Positions 35,909-45,407 are shown, counted from the stretch's first letter. The stretch: 64,000 nucleotides of DNA from Orbus hercynius (GCF_003634275.1 NZ_RBWY01000001.1:679955-743954); one strand, 5' to 3'. Numbers and translations are program-made. The notes: a model not told the origin generated them from the sequence alone.

Positions 35909-37177
35909 TTATTCCTCGTTAATGTTCATTTTTTCAGCTAATGCAACGAGCGCTTTTTCAAAGCAGGCGAGTGGCGCTCTCACCGTGCCTGCACCAATTT
36001 GACCAATACCGGCTTTTTTATGCGCAATACCGGTATTAATCAGTGGTGTAATGCCCGTTTCTACCACACGGCGTAAATCAAGGCCTAGGCAGCTGCCCTG
36101 AAAGTCCCAAGATGGGATTTGTAGCATTGGGTTATGGGTCACATAAATTTCGCTCATCTCTTCGGATGTTTCAATAGCGGCATCAAGCCCACCTGCGCCA
36201 ACAAAGCGCGTTACCCCCGGCGCTGCAACCATAGCTGCGCCACCCACGCCAAATGTTTCGGTGATTGCACTGTCACCAATATCGGCATTCGCTTCATCTT
36301 GGCTATAACCGGTGAAGAATAACCCTTCGGGTGTATTAACTGGCGCGGTAAACCATTGATCACCAAGCCCACTGACTTTGATGCCAAAGTCTTTACCGTT
36401 ACGGGTCATGACTGTCACAATCGTTCCTGCTTTGATTGTCGCGGCGCTATCCATCACCGATTTACAATATGCCATTGCCACATTCAAGAAGAATTGATCG
36501 GTTACACTTAAGAAGTCAAAAATTTTACTCATTTCCTCTTTAGGACGGTTGAGATTGACTAATTTTGGCGATAAGGTACGTAACAGTAGCGCAGAGGCGG
36601 CGATATTACGTTGATGAAACTCATCTCCCATAGTGATCGCTTGTGCCATTAATGCGGTTAAATCGATACCGTTTTCAAACAGTTGCAATGCTTCGTTAAG
36701 TGCTGGAGCAAGAGAGTCTCGCATCCAACGATGTCTTTGCTGTACGTCTTCACCGTATGCACCAAAGCGCATCACTTTACCAATACCTTCGTTTAAATTA
36801 CAGTAAGCAACGTTACCATGCGGTAGGTTTTTCACTTCTAACATTGGCATGTTAGCTGAAGTGATTCCGCCCATTGGACCGACGGCATTGACTGAGTGGC
36901 ATGGAATAAATTCGACTTTGCCATTTTTAAGTAATGCCAGCGCATCGGTTTCATTGCTCGCCCAACCTTCAAATAAGGTTGCGCCAATACAAGCACCTTG
37001 CATTGGGCCCGTCATATCATCCCATTTAATCGGTGGACCGGCATGCAGCAATTTATAGCCAGTTTGTAAAGTTGGTACCGCTTCTTTGGCTGGTTTTACA
37101 CCAATCCAGTGCGGGCGAGCTTCTTTAATACGTTCAATAATCGCTTCATTTGCTTCATTAATCGAGTTATATGTCAT
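35909..37177 (-). CDS. allG: DUF1116 protein AllG (YlbE), oxamate carbamoyltransferase component
   Basis: 422 residues, DUF1116 family, matching E. coli YlbE. Recognisable motifs are HAGPPIKWDDMTGPMQGA, GFGxGGAAMVAAPG-like (here FGVGGAAMVAAPGV) and the C-terminal GAGTVRAPLACFEKAL. It probably forms the oxalurate-cleaving complex with AllF and AllH. It lies 10 bases after allF. Confidence 0.88.
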   Translation of the reverse strand: MTYNSINEANEAIIERIKEARPHWIGVKPAKEAVPTLQTGYKLLHAGPPIKWDDMTGPMQGACIGATLFEGWASNETDALALLKNGKVEFIPCHSVNAVGPMGGITSANMPMLEVKNLPHGNVAYCNLNEGIGKVMRFGAYGEDVQQRHRWMRDSLAPALNEALQLFENGIDLTALMAQAITMGDEFHQRNIAASALLLRTLSPKLVNLNRPKEEMSKIFDFLSVTDQFFLNVAMAYCKSVMDSAATIKAGTIVTVMTRNGKDFGIKVSGLGDQWFTAPVNTPEGLFFTGYSQDEANADIGDSAITETFGVGGAAMVAAPGVTRFVGAGGLDAAIETSEEMSEIYVTHNPMLQIPSWDFQGSCLGLDLRRVVETGITPLINTGIAHKKAGIGQIGAGTVRAPLACFEKALVALAEKMNINEE

Positions 37178-37187
37178 TTTTAGCCTC

Positions 37188-38855
37188 TCATTGTAATTTT
37201 TTCAAGATATTCGCCAATTTAAGATTACCGCCCGCAATCGGTGCCCATTGATAATGAATCACGGCAATACCCGCAGATTGTGCATCTTCAGCGAAACTTC
37301 TTAAGCCTGCATTGATAATATTCACCTTTGTTAATAAAGGGTGAGGTGCTTGAGTTGATTGAGTATGACAAAGCGGATCAATAAGTTTACAAGCCAATAA
37401 TACCGCTTGCGGTAAATTATCTAACACAATAATGCCATGCTCTGTTAATTCATTAATCTGCTTAGTGCGATTTTGTGGATCGTGTTCGGTGCCTGTTACC
37501 GTTGCAATAACCACTAATGGATTGTCTTGATTACGGTGCTCATTTGCTTGTTTCACCCCCTCAATAACCGATTGGGCGGGATTGGCGTTAGCGCCATAGC
37601 CAATAACCAAATCCAACAGCAGCACGCCAACATCATGTCTTTTACCTAACAGAGCGATTTCGTGTTCACGAATTGAGGGATCAATCATTGGATGAGGCCT
37701 GCCAACCGTATAAAAATCATCGCCTAAATCAATAATTTTATGTCCTTTAGCATCAAGCATGACGCCTTTATCGTGGCTCGATGACGCTGTCACATTCAGT
37801 TTTTCTGCTAATAACATCGCAGACTCTGCTGCTAATGTGCCACCGGTATATAAACCGTGAATCAATTTATTTTTAACGCGAGGCGTAAGCTCAGCCGCTT
37901 GTTCGACTTTGGATAATTGGCAAGCAATACGGGCCGCTTCGTCTAATGTATTAGCAAAATAGATATTCTTATCTTGCATTTTTTCTGGCTTACTACCTAA
38001 AAATAACGCCACAATCGGTTTATCGATTTGCTGCATGGCCGCAATCACTTTTTGCCGTACATTGGCAGCCGGCGGCTTAGAAACAAAGGTGATAATTTTG
38101 GTGTTAGCATCATGATTGAGCATATTTAATGCGGTGATTGCACTAATGCCGCCAACATCTGCTGACAAATCCCGTCCACCAAGGCCAATGGCATGAGTTA
38201 TACCTTGTTGATGTAGTGCAATTTGTGAGGTGATTTCTTGAATCCCGGTTCCGGATGCGCCAACAATACCAATATTGCCTTGTGGCACAACATTGGCGAA
38301 AGCTAATGGGGCTCCGGCGATAATTGATGTGCCGCAGTCTGGCCCCATCACGATTAACCCTTTTTCGGTGGCTTTTTGTTTTAATTGGATTTCATCTTCT
38401 AATGAAACGTTATCAGAAAAGAGCATCACATTGAGATTACGGTCTAAGGCTTGATTGGCCAGTTCGCTGGCATATTCACCGGCGATCGAAATGAGCACTA
38501 AATTTGCATCGGGTAATTTTTTAATTGCACTAGCCAAGCGACGCGCTTTTAATAAACGTGTGCCACTTTTTTGTTGATTAGCATTTTTTAATGATTCTTC
38601 TAATTTGTCACTAATGAGGGCGACAATGTCCACATCGGTGTGTTCGGCTTTAATGCCGACACAAATATCATTTGGGGTCGCTTCATCAAATTGATCATTC
38701 CAAAATCCGGTGTTGCGAAGCAGTGATTTATTGGCTGGGGTTCCCATCATCACAGAAACTTCGTTCACTTCTTCGATTTGGCTGAGTTTCTTTGAGATTA
38801 GCATTAAGCTAACCGAATCTTGGAAACTGCCTTTTTTTATGAATGCATGAACCAT
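37188..38855 (-). CDS. allF: FdrA/AllF, succinyl-CoA-synthetase-like subunit of oxamate carbamoyltransferase
   Basis: 555 residues, slightly larger than E. coli FdrA's core, with the same layout. An N-terminal domain is followed by a CoA-binding Rossmann-like region (NIGIVGASGTGIQEI, GLGGRDLSADVGG) and a ligase-like domain (LHGLYTGGTLAAES, DLVIGYGANANPAQS). With AllG and AllH it is thought to convert oxalurate and phosphate to oxamate and carbamoyl phosphate. The ribosome site is GAGGAT. It is first in the allFGHS operon and divergent from the carbamate kinase that would use its product. Confidence 0.9.
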   Translation of the reverse strand: MVHAFIKKGSFQDSVSLMLISKKLSQIEEVNEVSVMMGTPANKSLLRNTGFWNDQFDEATPNDICVGIKAEHTDVDIVALISDKLEESLKNANQQKSGTRLLKARRLASAIKKLPDANLVLISIAGEYASELANQALDRNLNVMLFSDNVSLEDEIQLKQKATEKGLIVMGPDCGTSIIAGAPLAFANVVPQGNIGIVGASGTGIQEITSQIALHQQGITHAIGLGGRDLSADVGGISAITALNMLNHDANTKIITFVSKPPAANVRQKVIAAMQQIDKPIVALFLGSKPEKMQDKNIYFANTLDEAARIACQLSKVEQAAELTPRVKNKLIHGLYTGGTLAAESAMLLAEKLNVTASSSHDKGVMLDAKGHKIIDLGDDFYTVGRPHPMIDPSIREHEIALLGKRHDVGVLLLDLVIGYGANANPAQSVIEGVKQANEHRNQDNPLVVIATVTGTEHDPQNRTKQINELTEHGIIVLDNLPQAVLLACKLIDPLCHTQSTQAPHPLLTKVNIINAGLRSFAEDAQSAGIAVIHYQWAPIAGGNLKLANILKKLQ

Positions 38856-39231
38856 AAAATTTTATCCTCAATGTAATTGACGACGATTTTGTATTCAACA
38901 AAATTTCCGTATTAAACAAAATGACTTATTCCGCTGTAAATTGAACAAGGCAATTTATGATATGTAATTTATTTACCGTATCTTATCGTTACTTGAATAT
39001 TATTTGGTGACCTATATCACAAAAAGCTAAAAAAATGTTTTCATTTAAAACCTTATTAATCAAATTGTTATTTAATTTTTTTAAATTTTTTCAATAAAGT
39101 TATCATGAGTGTTGAATTAATTTTAATAGCGTAAAAACAATGAAATAGATCACAACTTATTTTATCGCGAGCACGTAGACTAGATCACAAGATTAACCGT
39201 GATTGCTATTAGAAAGATAAGGTGGAATGTA
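38856..39231. promoter_or_regulatory. Divergent control region allF/allK with CRP-like site and repeated half-site
   Basis: About 376 AT-rich bases without a gene. A CRP-like site GGTGA-cctata-TCACA is at 39006-39021 (one mismatch to TGTGA-N6-TCACA). The word TAGATCACAA, equal to the right half of the CRP consensus, occurs at 39146-39155 and 39181-39190, exactly 35 bases apart. AllS should also bind in this region, as in E. coli; its site could not be identified. Confidence 0.55.
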
Positions 39232-40143
39232 ATGGAATTAATCGTAATTGCACTCGGCGGTAATGCTATTTGTAAACGCAATGAAGCATTGACCGTTGAA
39301 AACCAATATAACAACATTGATGCTACCGCTAAATTGATCGCTAATTTAGCGGGCAAATATCAGGTGATTATTGTGCATGGTAATGGTCCTCAAGTAGGTT
39401 TGCTGGCTTTACAAAATGCGGCATATAAAGAGTTAGCGCCGTACCCATTAGATATTTTAGTGGCGCAAACTCAAGGTATGCTCGGGTATATGATTAGTCA
39501 GAACTTACAAAAATTTAAGCAAGTCAAAAAAGTGATTACCTTATTAACCAAGGTTGAAGTCGATAAAAACGATCCCTCATTTAACAATCCCACGAAATTC
39601 ATTGGTCCGGTTTATGCACCTGAAGATGAGGCAAAGCTAGTTAAGCAATATGGTTGGACATTTAAGCCCGATGGTAAATACATTCGCCGAGTTGTACCAT
39701 CACCTAAACCGCAAACAATCGTTGAACTTGATGTTATCAAAACATTGTTAGCCGATGATACGATTTTAATTTGTAATGGCGGTGGCGGTGTGCCAGTGAT
39801 TAAAGAACAAACGGGTTATCAAGGCATTGAAGCGGTGATTGATAAAGATCACTCGGCAGCAAAACTTGCCACCGAACTTGGCGCCGACCATTTAATGATT
39901 TTAACTGATACCGACTTTGTTTATGCCAATTGGGGAACGCCACAGCAAAAAGCCTATCATAAAGTTAAGCCAGATGATTTACGTTCACTGGCGAAAGAAG
40001 ATGGTTCTATTGGTCCGAAAGTACAGTCAGCAATTGATTTTGTTGAGCAGACCAATAACACCGCTTATATCGGTAGCCTAAATGATTTAGAAAAATTATT
40101 AGCAGGAACAACCGGCACCATTATCTCGGCTAAAGCAAAATAA
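39232..40143 (+). CDS. allK: Carbamate kinase
   Basis: 303 residues from the ATG at 39232 (AAGGTGG before it); eleven upstream codons are open but not needed. It has the amino-acid-kinase fold with ALGGNAI, VHGNGPQVGLLA, ICNGGGGVPV and LTDTDFVYANWG. It converts carbamoyl phosphate and ADP to ATP, ammonia and CO2. Its position beside allF-allG-allH and before allD marks it as the ATP-yielding step of allantoin fermentation (E. coli AllK/YbcF); generic ArcC is the alternative name. Confidence 0.92.
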   Translation: MELIVIALGGNAICKRNEALTVENQYNNIDATAKLIANLAGKYQVIIVHGNGPQVGLLALQNAAYKELAPYPLDILVAQTQGMLGYMISQNLQKFKQVKKVITLLTKVEVDKNDPSFNNPTKFIGPVYAPEDEAKLVKQYGWTFKPDGKYIRRVVPSPKPQTIVELDVIKTLLADDTILICNGGGGVPVIKEQTGYQGIEAVIDKDHSAAKLATELGADHLMILTDTDFVYANWGTPQQKAYHKVKPDDLRSLAKEDGSIGPKVQSAIDFVEQTNNTAYIGSLNDLEKLLAGTTGTIISAKAK

Positions 40144-40217
40144 TCCCTCATTTTATGCTCATTATACTGAGTTAAAGCGGTAATGAGCTGTTTAAATTAT
40201 TAATACAGGAGTGAATC

Positions 40218-41267
40218 ATGAGATTAGATAAAGAGACATTACATAAACTGATTGCCAATAAAATGCATAAAGCCGGACTAACCAAAGAAGATGCCGATAT
40301 TGCTGCCGATGTATTAACCTTTGCCGATCTTCGTGGCGTGCATTCACATGGCGCCGTTCGCGTCGAATATTATTCAGAGCGAATTGCGAAAGGCGGAATT
40401 ACAACACATCCTAAGATTGAATATACGCAAACCGGGCCGGCGAGTGCGATCCTCGATTATGACAATGGTTGCGGACTGGTTGCTGCCAAAGTGGGCATGG
40501 AAAAAGCCATTGAGATGGCTAAGAAAAATGGCGTTGCCGTTGTTGGCATCAAACGCATGTCACATAGTGGATCACTTGGTTATTTCACTGAAATGGCGGC
40601 GAACCAAGGATTGGTTGCGGTGTCGATGTGCCAATCCGATCCGATGGCAGTGCCGTATGGCGGATCTGAAGAGTTTTTTGGGACTAATCCAATTGCCTTT
40701 GCTGCACCAAGCGTCGATGATCGCGTGATCTCATTTGATATGGCAACAACGGTGCAAGCTTGGGGCAAAATACTGCATGCCCGTTCTAAAGGCGTGTCGA
40801 TTCCAGATGACTGGGCGGTTGATGTGAATGGTGAACCAACGACAGATCCGCATAAAGTTAACGCATTAGTCCCAATTGCGGGCGCCAAAGGTTATGGACT
40901 GATGATGATGGTTGATGTGTTATCGGGGATTTTACTTGGTGTGCCATTTGGTAAAAATGTCTCATCGATGTACGCTGATTTATCAAAAGGACGTGATTTA
41001 GGTCATTTACATATTGTGATTAACCCTGAATTTTTTATTGGTCTTGATGTTTTCAAACGGTCAATTTCAACAATGCTAGATGAACTTAAACAAGTCACAC
41101 CGATGAAAGGCGTAAAAGAAGTGTGTTATCCAGGCGAAAGAGGTAAAGCAAGAGAAGAGGCCTATTTAAAAGACGGGATTGAAATTGTTGATGATATTTA
41201 CCAGTATCTCATCAGTGATGATATTCACTTTAATCGTTATGATCACAAAAATAAATTTGCTGAATAG
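40218..41267 (+). CDS. allD: Ureidoglycolate dehydrogenase (NAD)
   Basis: 349 residues, the same length as E. coli AllD, of the LDH2/malate dehydrogenase type. It has HSHGAVRVEYYSERI, MSHSGSLGYFTEMAA and GTNPIAFAAPS. It oxidises (S)-ureidoglycolate to oxalurate with NAD. It follows allK by 74 bases with ribosome site AGGAGTG. Confidence 0.94.
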   Translation: MRLDKETLHKLIANKMHKAGLTKEDADIAADVLTFADLRGVHSHGAVRVEYYSERIAKGGITTHPKIEYTQTGPASAILDYDNGCGLVAAKVGMEKAIEMAKKNGVAVVGIKRMSHSGSLGYFTEMAANQGLVAVSMCQSDPMAVPYGGSEEFFGTNPIAFAAPSVDDRVISFDMATTVQAWGKILHARSKGVSIPDDWAVDVNGEPTTDPHKVNALVPIAGAKGYGLMMMVDVLSGILLGVPFGKNVSSMYADLSKGRDLGHLHIVINPEFFIGLDVFKRSISTMLDELKQVTPMKGVKEVCYPGERGKAREEAYLKDGIEIVDDIYQYLISDDIHFNRYDHKNKFAE

Positions 41268-41512
41268 TCAGCGATAAATCATAACACCCTAAATTGTCTT
41301 GATTATTTTTATGGGGGTAAGGGATAAGCTAGTGTGATTACCTATGCCATTCTCTTATCTCCTTTTTTATCGTTACTTGATACCGAGTTGGGTATTACAA
41401 TCAGTTGCTGTCGATGTTTTTATCTGGTTTATCGTATGAGTATTGCAAAAAAATGATGTTTATTTCATTGAAACAATACCTATTATTTCATAATCAATAA
41501 GGTCGATATTGT

Positions 41513-42742
41513 ATGCAAACAAAACTCGCTTCATCACAATCCAATAGCTATTGGCTCAAAATTGTGATCATATTCTTTTGTGGTTGGGTCTGCATTTATG
41601 CGGGCAGATCGGTATTTAGTCCTATCATTGGTGAAATTAAAGCCGCTTATGGCATTGATAATGCGCAAGCTGGCGGTATTATGAGCCTATTTTTTTTAGC
41701 TTATACCGTATTTCAGATCCCATCAGGCATTCTTGGCGATAAAATGGGTCGTAAAAAGGTATTGGTTACAGGATTCTTACTGTATGCGATATTTATTACC
41801 GCTATTTTTTTCGCTAATCAATTTGCAGTATTCATTTTACTTTGGATGCTTGCTGGAGCTGCACAAGGGACTTATTATGGGCCACAGTATGCGCTCTCAA
41901 CCGAAGCGATTCCTAAAAAATGGATCACATTAGGTAGTGCGGTAATTGGTAGTGGTATGTCGTTTGGGATTGCACTGGGTTATAGTTTATCAAGTGTGAT
42001 GACAAACCAATTTAATCTATCATGGAAAATGCCATTTGTGGTGGTGGCTATTCCGATTTTACTCGTTGCTATTGCTATGTGGGTCTGCGTTAAAGAGCAA
42101 ATTAATCCACGTTCAGCTGATTATGAAGAGGATGCTAATCGTTCTTCAACTTGGCAGCAAATTACGGCATTATTTAAAAATCGAAATTTAGTCTTAGCCT
42201 ATATTACGATTTTTTGTTCAATTTACGGCTTTTTTGTCATTATCACTTGGTTACCCAATTACCTTGAGGCTGAGCGCAATATGGATAAAATCGAAGCGGC
42301 AAACTTAGCATCAATTGTGCCTTGGATCTCCATTCTAGGTACGCTGCTATGCAGTTATGTTTCCGATAAATTAGGTCGGCGTAAACCCGTTGTTCTGTTT
42401 ATGTTACCTTTATCGCTGGTTGCTATTTTTGCCATCGTTTATAGCAACTCATACACCGTGCTCGTGCTCGTATTAGTTCTGTATGGTTTTATTGGTAAAA
42501 TCAGTTTAAATCCGGTACTTATTGCACTGGTTGCTGACAATGTACCCAAAACATCAATGAGTACGGCGTTTAGTCTATACAACTGTATTGGCATGTCAGC
42601 CTCTATTTGTGCGCCTTATATTACAGGGCTAATATCGGATAAATCCGGAAGTTTAAATAATGGCTTCTATTTTGCTGCATTTATCACCATTGTTGGTATT
42701 GTTGCCATGTTATTTGTGAAAGAGGGACCACCGGGTCACTAA
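41513..42742 (+). CDS. MFS transporter (anion/organic acid type)
   Basis: 409 residues, 12 helices. Major facilitator motif A occurs twice (GILGDKMGRKKVL after helix 2 and SDKLGRRKP after helix 8). The N-terminus (GWVCIYAGRSVFSPIIGEIK) resembles glycerol-phosphate/hexuronate-type members. It stands alone downstream of allD with its own ribosome site and terminator. A role in uptake of a ureide or pyrimidine derivative is possible from context only. Confidence 0.78.
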   Translation: MQTKLASSQSNSYWLKIVIIFFCGWVCIYAGRSVFSPIIGEIKAAYGIDNAQAGGIMSLFFLAYTVFQIPSGILGDKMGRKKVLVTGFLLYAIFITAIFFANQFAVFILLWMLAGAAQGTYYGPQYALSTEAIPKKWITLGSAVIGSGMSFGIALGYSLSSVMTNQFNLSWKMPFVVVAIPILLVAIAMWVCVKEQINPRSADYEEDANRSSTWQQITALFKNRNLVLAYITIFCSIYGFFVIITWLPNYLEAERNMDKIEAANLASIVPWISILGTLLCSYVSDKLGRRKPVVLFMLPLSLVAIFAIVYSNSYTVLVLVLVLYGFIGKISLNPVLIALVADNVPKTSMSTAFSLYNCIGMSASICAPYITGLISDKSGSLNNGFYFAAFITIVGIVAMLFVKEGPPGH

Positions 42743-42766
42743 TGCTAGTTTGGTAGAGCACTATCA

Positions 42767-42793
42767 CAATACGCCATGAATAATGGCGTATTG
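42767..42793. terminator. Hairpin between the MFS gene and the YeeE-like pair
   Basis: CAATACGCCAT (42767-42777) pairs perfectly with ATGGCGTATTG (42783-42793). The genes are convergent. The T-tract is poor on both sides. Confidence 0.65.
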
Positions 42794-42820
42794 TATATAC
42801 GATATGGTAATAAAGCGTAT

Positions 42821-43276
42821 TTAGCTGATTTTTTTAGCCAGCAGCGCACCGATAAGCATAAATAAGATAAAAATCAGTAAATTTGGGCCGGCAATCAGTA
42901 AGCTGGCAATTGCCGGGCCAGGGCAGTAGCCATATAGCCCCCATCCAATACCAAATACACTAGCACCTATTATTAACTGTTTGTCTATTTGCATTTTATT
43001 CGGCAAATCAAAAGAATCAGTCAGTAATGGTTTGACATTACTCGGTAGTGGCGGACGGGTAAAGTAAAATACAAAAAACATAATCAGCACCGCACTGAGC
43101 ATAACAAAAGCTAATTTAGGATACCAGCCGCCAAAACGTGCTTTATCGAACAGGCCACCAATATTTAAAAAGCCCTGAATATAGATAGGATTGTTCATAC
43201 TGGCAATGATTAAACCTGAAGCAAAAACAACTCCCGCGATAAAAGCGGCGAGTATCACTTTAAATTGATTAGGCAT
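42821..43276 (-). CDS. DUF6691/YeeE-type membrane protein (half transporter B)
   Basis: 151 residues with four helices and the motif IGWGLYGYCPGPAIASL, the cysteine-containing core of the C-terminal half of YeeE/YedE proteins. It starts 3 bases after its partner's stop. The pair together equal one YeeE, a thiosulfate or sulfur-compound channel. Confidence 0.82.
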   Translation of the reverse strand: MPNQFKVILAAFIAGVVFASGLIIASMNNPIYIQGFLNIGGLFDKARFGGWYPKLAFVMLSAVLIMFFVFYFTRPPLPSNVKPLLTDSFDLPNKMQIDKQLIIGASVFGIGWGLYGYCPGPAIASLLIAGPNLLIFILFMLIGALLAKKIS

Positions 43277-43279
43277 TTA

Positions 43280-43723
43280 TCACTGTGCTCCTGTTATGAT
43301 CAGATGTAATAAGGTGACAGTTATTATGCCAAATATCATAAATAAACTTACTGCCACAAATGAAAGTTTAGATAAACGTGATAAGCCACATACGCCATGA
43401 CCACTGGTACAACCTGAACCATAAACAGCACCAAATCCTACTAGCAATCCGCCCAAAATAGCCATTAAACGGTTATCGCCAGTTAATGTATTAACTAATT
43501 GGGGAGGGGGCATTAACCATGAGAAGAACACGCCACCGGCTAGCATGCCAGCAAAAAAAGCAAAGCGCCAACTATTTTCACGGTAATGAAATGAAAGTAA
43601 CCGGGAGAGAATACCACTGATGCCGGTTATTTTACCCAATGTGACCCACAGCAAGGCACAGGCTAAACCAATCAGTGTGCCACCTAAAATTCCTAAAACA
43701 ATATCAGTTAATGTTAATTCCAT
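43280..43723 (-). CDS. YeeE/YedE-family membrane protein (half transporter A)
   Basis: 147 residues from the ATG at 43721-43723, where the hydrophobic protein begins (MELTLTDIVLGILGG); the open frame extends to 43867 but its extra 48 residues are unlike the family. It has four helices and the signature YGSGCTSGHGVCGLSRLS with the cysteine thought to handle thiosulfate sulfur. It pairs with the following gene. Confidence 0.82.
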   Translation of the reverse strand: MELTLTDIVLGILGGTLIGLACALLWVTLGKITGISGILSRLLSFHYRENSWRFAFFAGMLAGGVFFSWLMPPPQLVNTLTGDNRLMAILGGLLVGFGAVYGSGCTSGHGVCGLSRLSKLSFVAVSLFMIFGIITVTLLHLIITGAQ

Positions 43724-44137
43724 GATATACCTATAGTATGTTCTGTGTAGTTGCCTGAAAACATATGGTAAATGCTCGTTACCTATTATCGAAATATCTT
43801 TATAGTGTGTCGAGTAAAGTCGGTTAAAAAATCGTTGGTATGGGGTAAATATTTTATAAAATCTCAAAATAGCGACATGTTGATGATAGGTCGCTGACTT
43901 AATTCATTCGCTATTTGGCGGGGTTTTATTGAAATAATACTTAAAACAATGATGATTACTGGTACCATTAAAGCTGATTTTTGGGGATAAAGATAGCTTT
44001 TTTGTCTCAAAAATAATACTTTAACATTTTCATTTATTTATATTTTTTTATCAAAAAAAATATTGCTATTCACAAGTGATTTATTACAATCAACGACATT
44101 AAGAACTTGTCAGCTAAGGCGTTAGGTATAACATCAT

Positions 44138-44263
44138 ATGAAACAATCCAACGAATTATATTTTGAACGTACAGTGTTTAGACGAGCAAGTTTTTCTATT
44201 GAATCCTCCGTATTGGGGGATTTTTTTTGTCTAAAATTTAAGTATTACAACGGTAAACAGTAA
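44138..44263 (+). other. Small open reading frame (41 codons) in the leader of the amidohydrolase
   Basis: It starts ATG at 44138 and ends TAA at 44261, 9 bases before the next start. It reads MKQSNELYFERTVFRRASFS and onward. No clear ribosome site precedes it and there is no run of one amino acid to suggest classical attenuation. It spans the terminator hairpin, so its translation could prevent hairpin formation. It may not be expressed. Confidence 0.3.
44202..44228 (+). terminator. Leader terminator (possible attenuator) upstream of the amidohydrolase
   Basis: AATCCTCC (44202-44209) pairs with GGGGGATT (44215-44222) with one G-U pair, followed by eight T residues (44221-44228). It lies 45 bases before the start codon at 44273 and points into that gene, so it would regulate read-through. 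Confidence 0.7.
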
Positions 44264-44272
44264 GAGGGAATC

Positions 44273-45289
44273 ATGACAAATAAAGATATTTTATTAGCGA
44301 GCAGAGACCAAAGTTTAAAAGCATTTTTGATGAAAAGTATTCAAAAAAATGGCGGATGGGTCAATGCTCATATGCATGCAGATCGCGCTTTTACGATTAC
44401 AAGAGACAGTTTTGATGTTTACCAGAAACAAACATTAATGCAGAAATGGGATACGCTAGATCGAATCAAAGCTTCAATGAGTGAAGACGATTATTATCGT
44501 CATTTTAGCATGGCGGTTGAACGCATGATTGAGCAAGGCGTCACAGCTATGGGATCGTTTATTGATATTGACCCGATTGCACAAGAGCGAGCCATTCGTG
44601 GGGCACTAAAAGCGCGTGAGATTTATCAAAAAGATATTACCATCAAACTGGTTAATCAAACGCTCAAAGGTGTTATCGATAACGAAGCTCGCTATTGGTT
44701 TGATAAAGGTGCAGACTTAGTCGATATTATCGGTGGTTTACCACGACGAGATGAGCGTGACCATGGTGAAGGAATGGGGCTAGTGCATTTAGATGTGCTT
44801 ATGCAGACCGGTAAAAAACTCAATAAAATGGTGCATGTGCATGTTGATCAGTTCAATTCACAAGCCGAAGTGGAAACCGAGCAATTAACCGATAAAACTA
44901 TTGAACATGGCATGCACGGTAAAGTGGTGGCGATTCACAGTATATCCATTACGGCTCATAGTCTTGAATACCGTCAAAAGCTGTATAAAAAAATGAAAGA
45001 AGCGCAAATGATGGTTATTGCCTGTCCATTTGCATGGATTGATAGCCCTCGGCGAGAAGATCATGGCCCGACTCGTAATTCACTCACGCCAGTTGATGAA
45101 CTCTCGCAAGCGGGCATTCCTGTTGCAATTGGTACCGATAATATTAGTGATTACATGCTGCCGTTTTCAACCGGTAATATGTGGGAAGAGCTAAAACTCC
45201 TGATGACTGGCTGTCGTTATACTGATTTAGATAATGTGATTAATGTGGCAACGAAAAATGGTCGTCTTGTGCTGGGTATCGATAACTGA
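44273..45289 (+). CDS. Cytosine-deaminase-like metal-dependent amidohydrolase
   Basis: 338 residues, amidohydrolase barrel. Metal ligands are visible: NAHMHADRAF (HxH), VHVHVDQFN (His), AIHSISITAH (His) and IGTDNISDYM (Asp). Closest in pattern to CodA-like cytosine or isocytosine deaminases, though shorter than E. coli CodA (427). It probably removes an amino group from a pyrimidine, purine or related ring. The ribosome site is AGAGGG. It is in the ureide catabolic neighbourhood and may share regulation with the next genes. Confidence 0.75.
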   Translation: MTNKDILLASRDQSLKAFLMKSIQKNGGWVNAHMHADRAFTITRDSFDVYQKQTLMQKWDTLDRIKASMSEDDYYRHFSMAVERMIEQGVTAMGSFIDIDPIAQERAIRGALKAREIYQKDITIKLVNQTLKGVIDNEARYWFDKGADLVDIIGGLPRRDERDHGEGMGLVHLDVLMQTGKKLNKMVHVHVDQFNSQAEVETEQLTDKTIEHGMHGKVVAIHSISITAHSLEYRQKLYKKMKEAQMMVIACPFAWIDSPRREDHGPTRNSLTPVDELSQAGIPVAIGTDNISDYMLPFSTGNMWEELKLLMTGCRYTDLDNVINVATKNGRLVLGIDN

Positions 45290-45407
45290 TTATCGCTAAG
45301 TATTCAGCCATTTTAGGTGAATAAACAACATTAAGTGATAAAAGTTACTATAACATCACTATTGCTTAGGTATAGAATAGAGACAATTTAAATAGATAGG
45401 CTAATTG

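Larger units (their letters stand above)
43724..44272. other. Intergenic region ahead of the amidohydrolase gene
   Basis: 549 bases. It contains the extended but probably untranslated upstream frame of the YeeE-like gene, AT-rich sequence with a possible control region, a 41-codon reading frame at 44138-44263, and a terminator at 44202-44228 inside it. No known riboswitch class was recognised. Confidence 0.5.

Noticed and set aside
43724-43867. 48-residue N-terminal extension of the YeeE-like protein
   Set aside because: The extension is rich in aromatic and basic residues unlike the family, and the ATG at 43721-43723 with an AGG upstream starts at the normal first helix.
44000-44200. Purine or preQ1 riboswitch upstream of the amidohydrolase
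   Set aside because: None of the conserved core sequences of these classes is present; only a terminator and a short reading frame can be supported.
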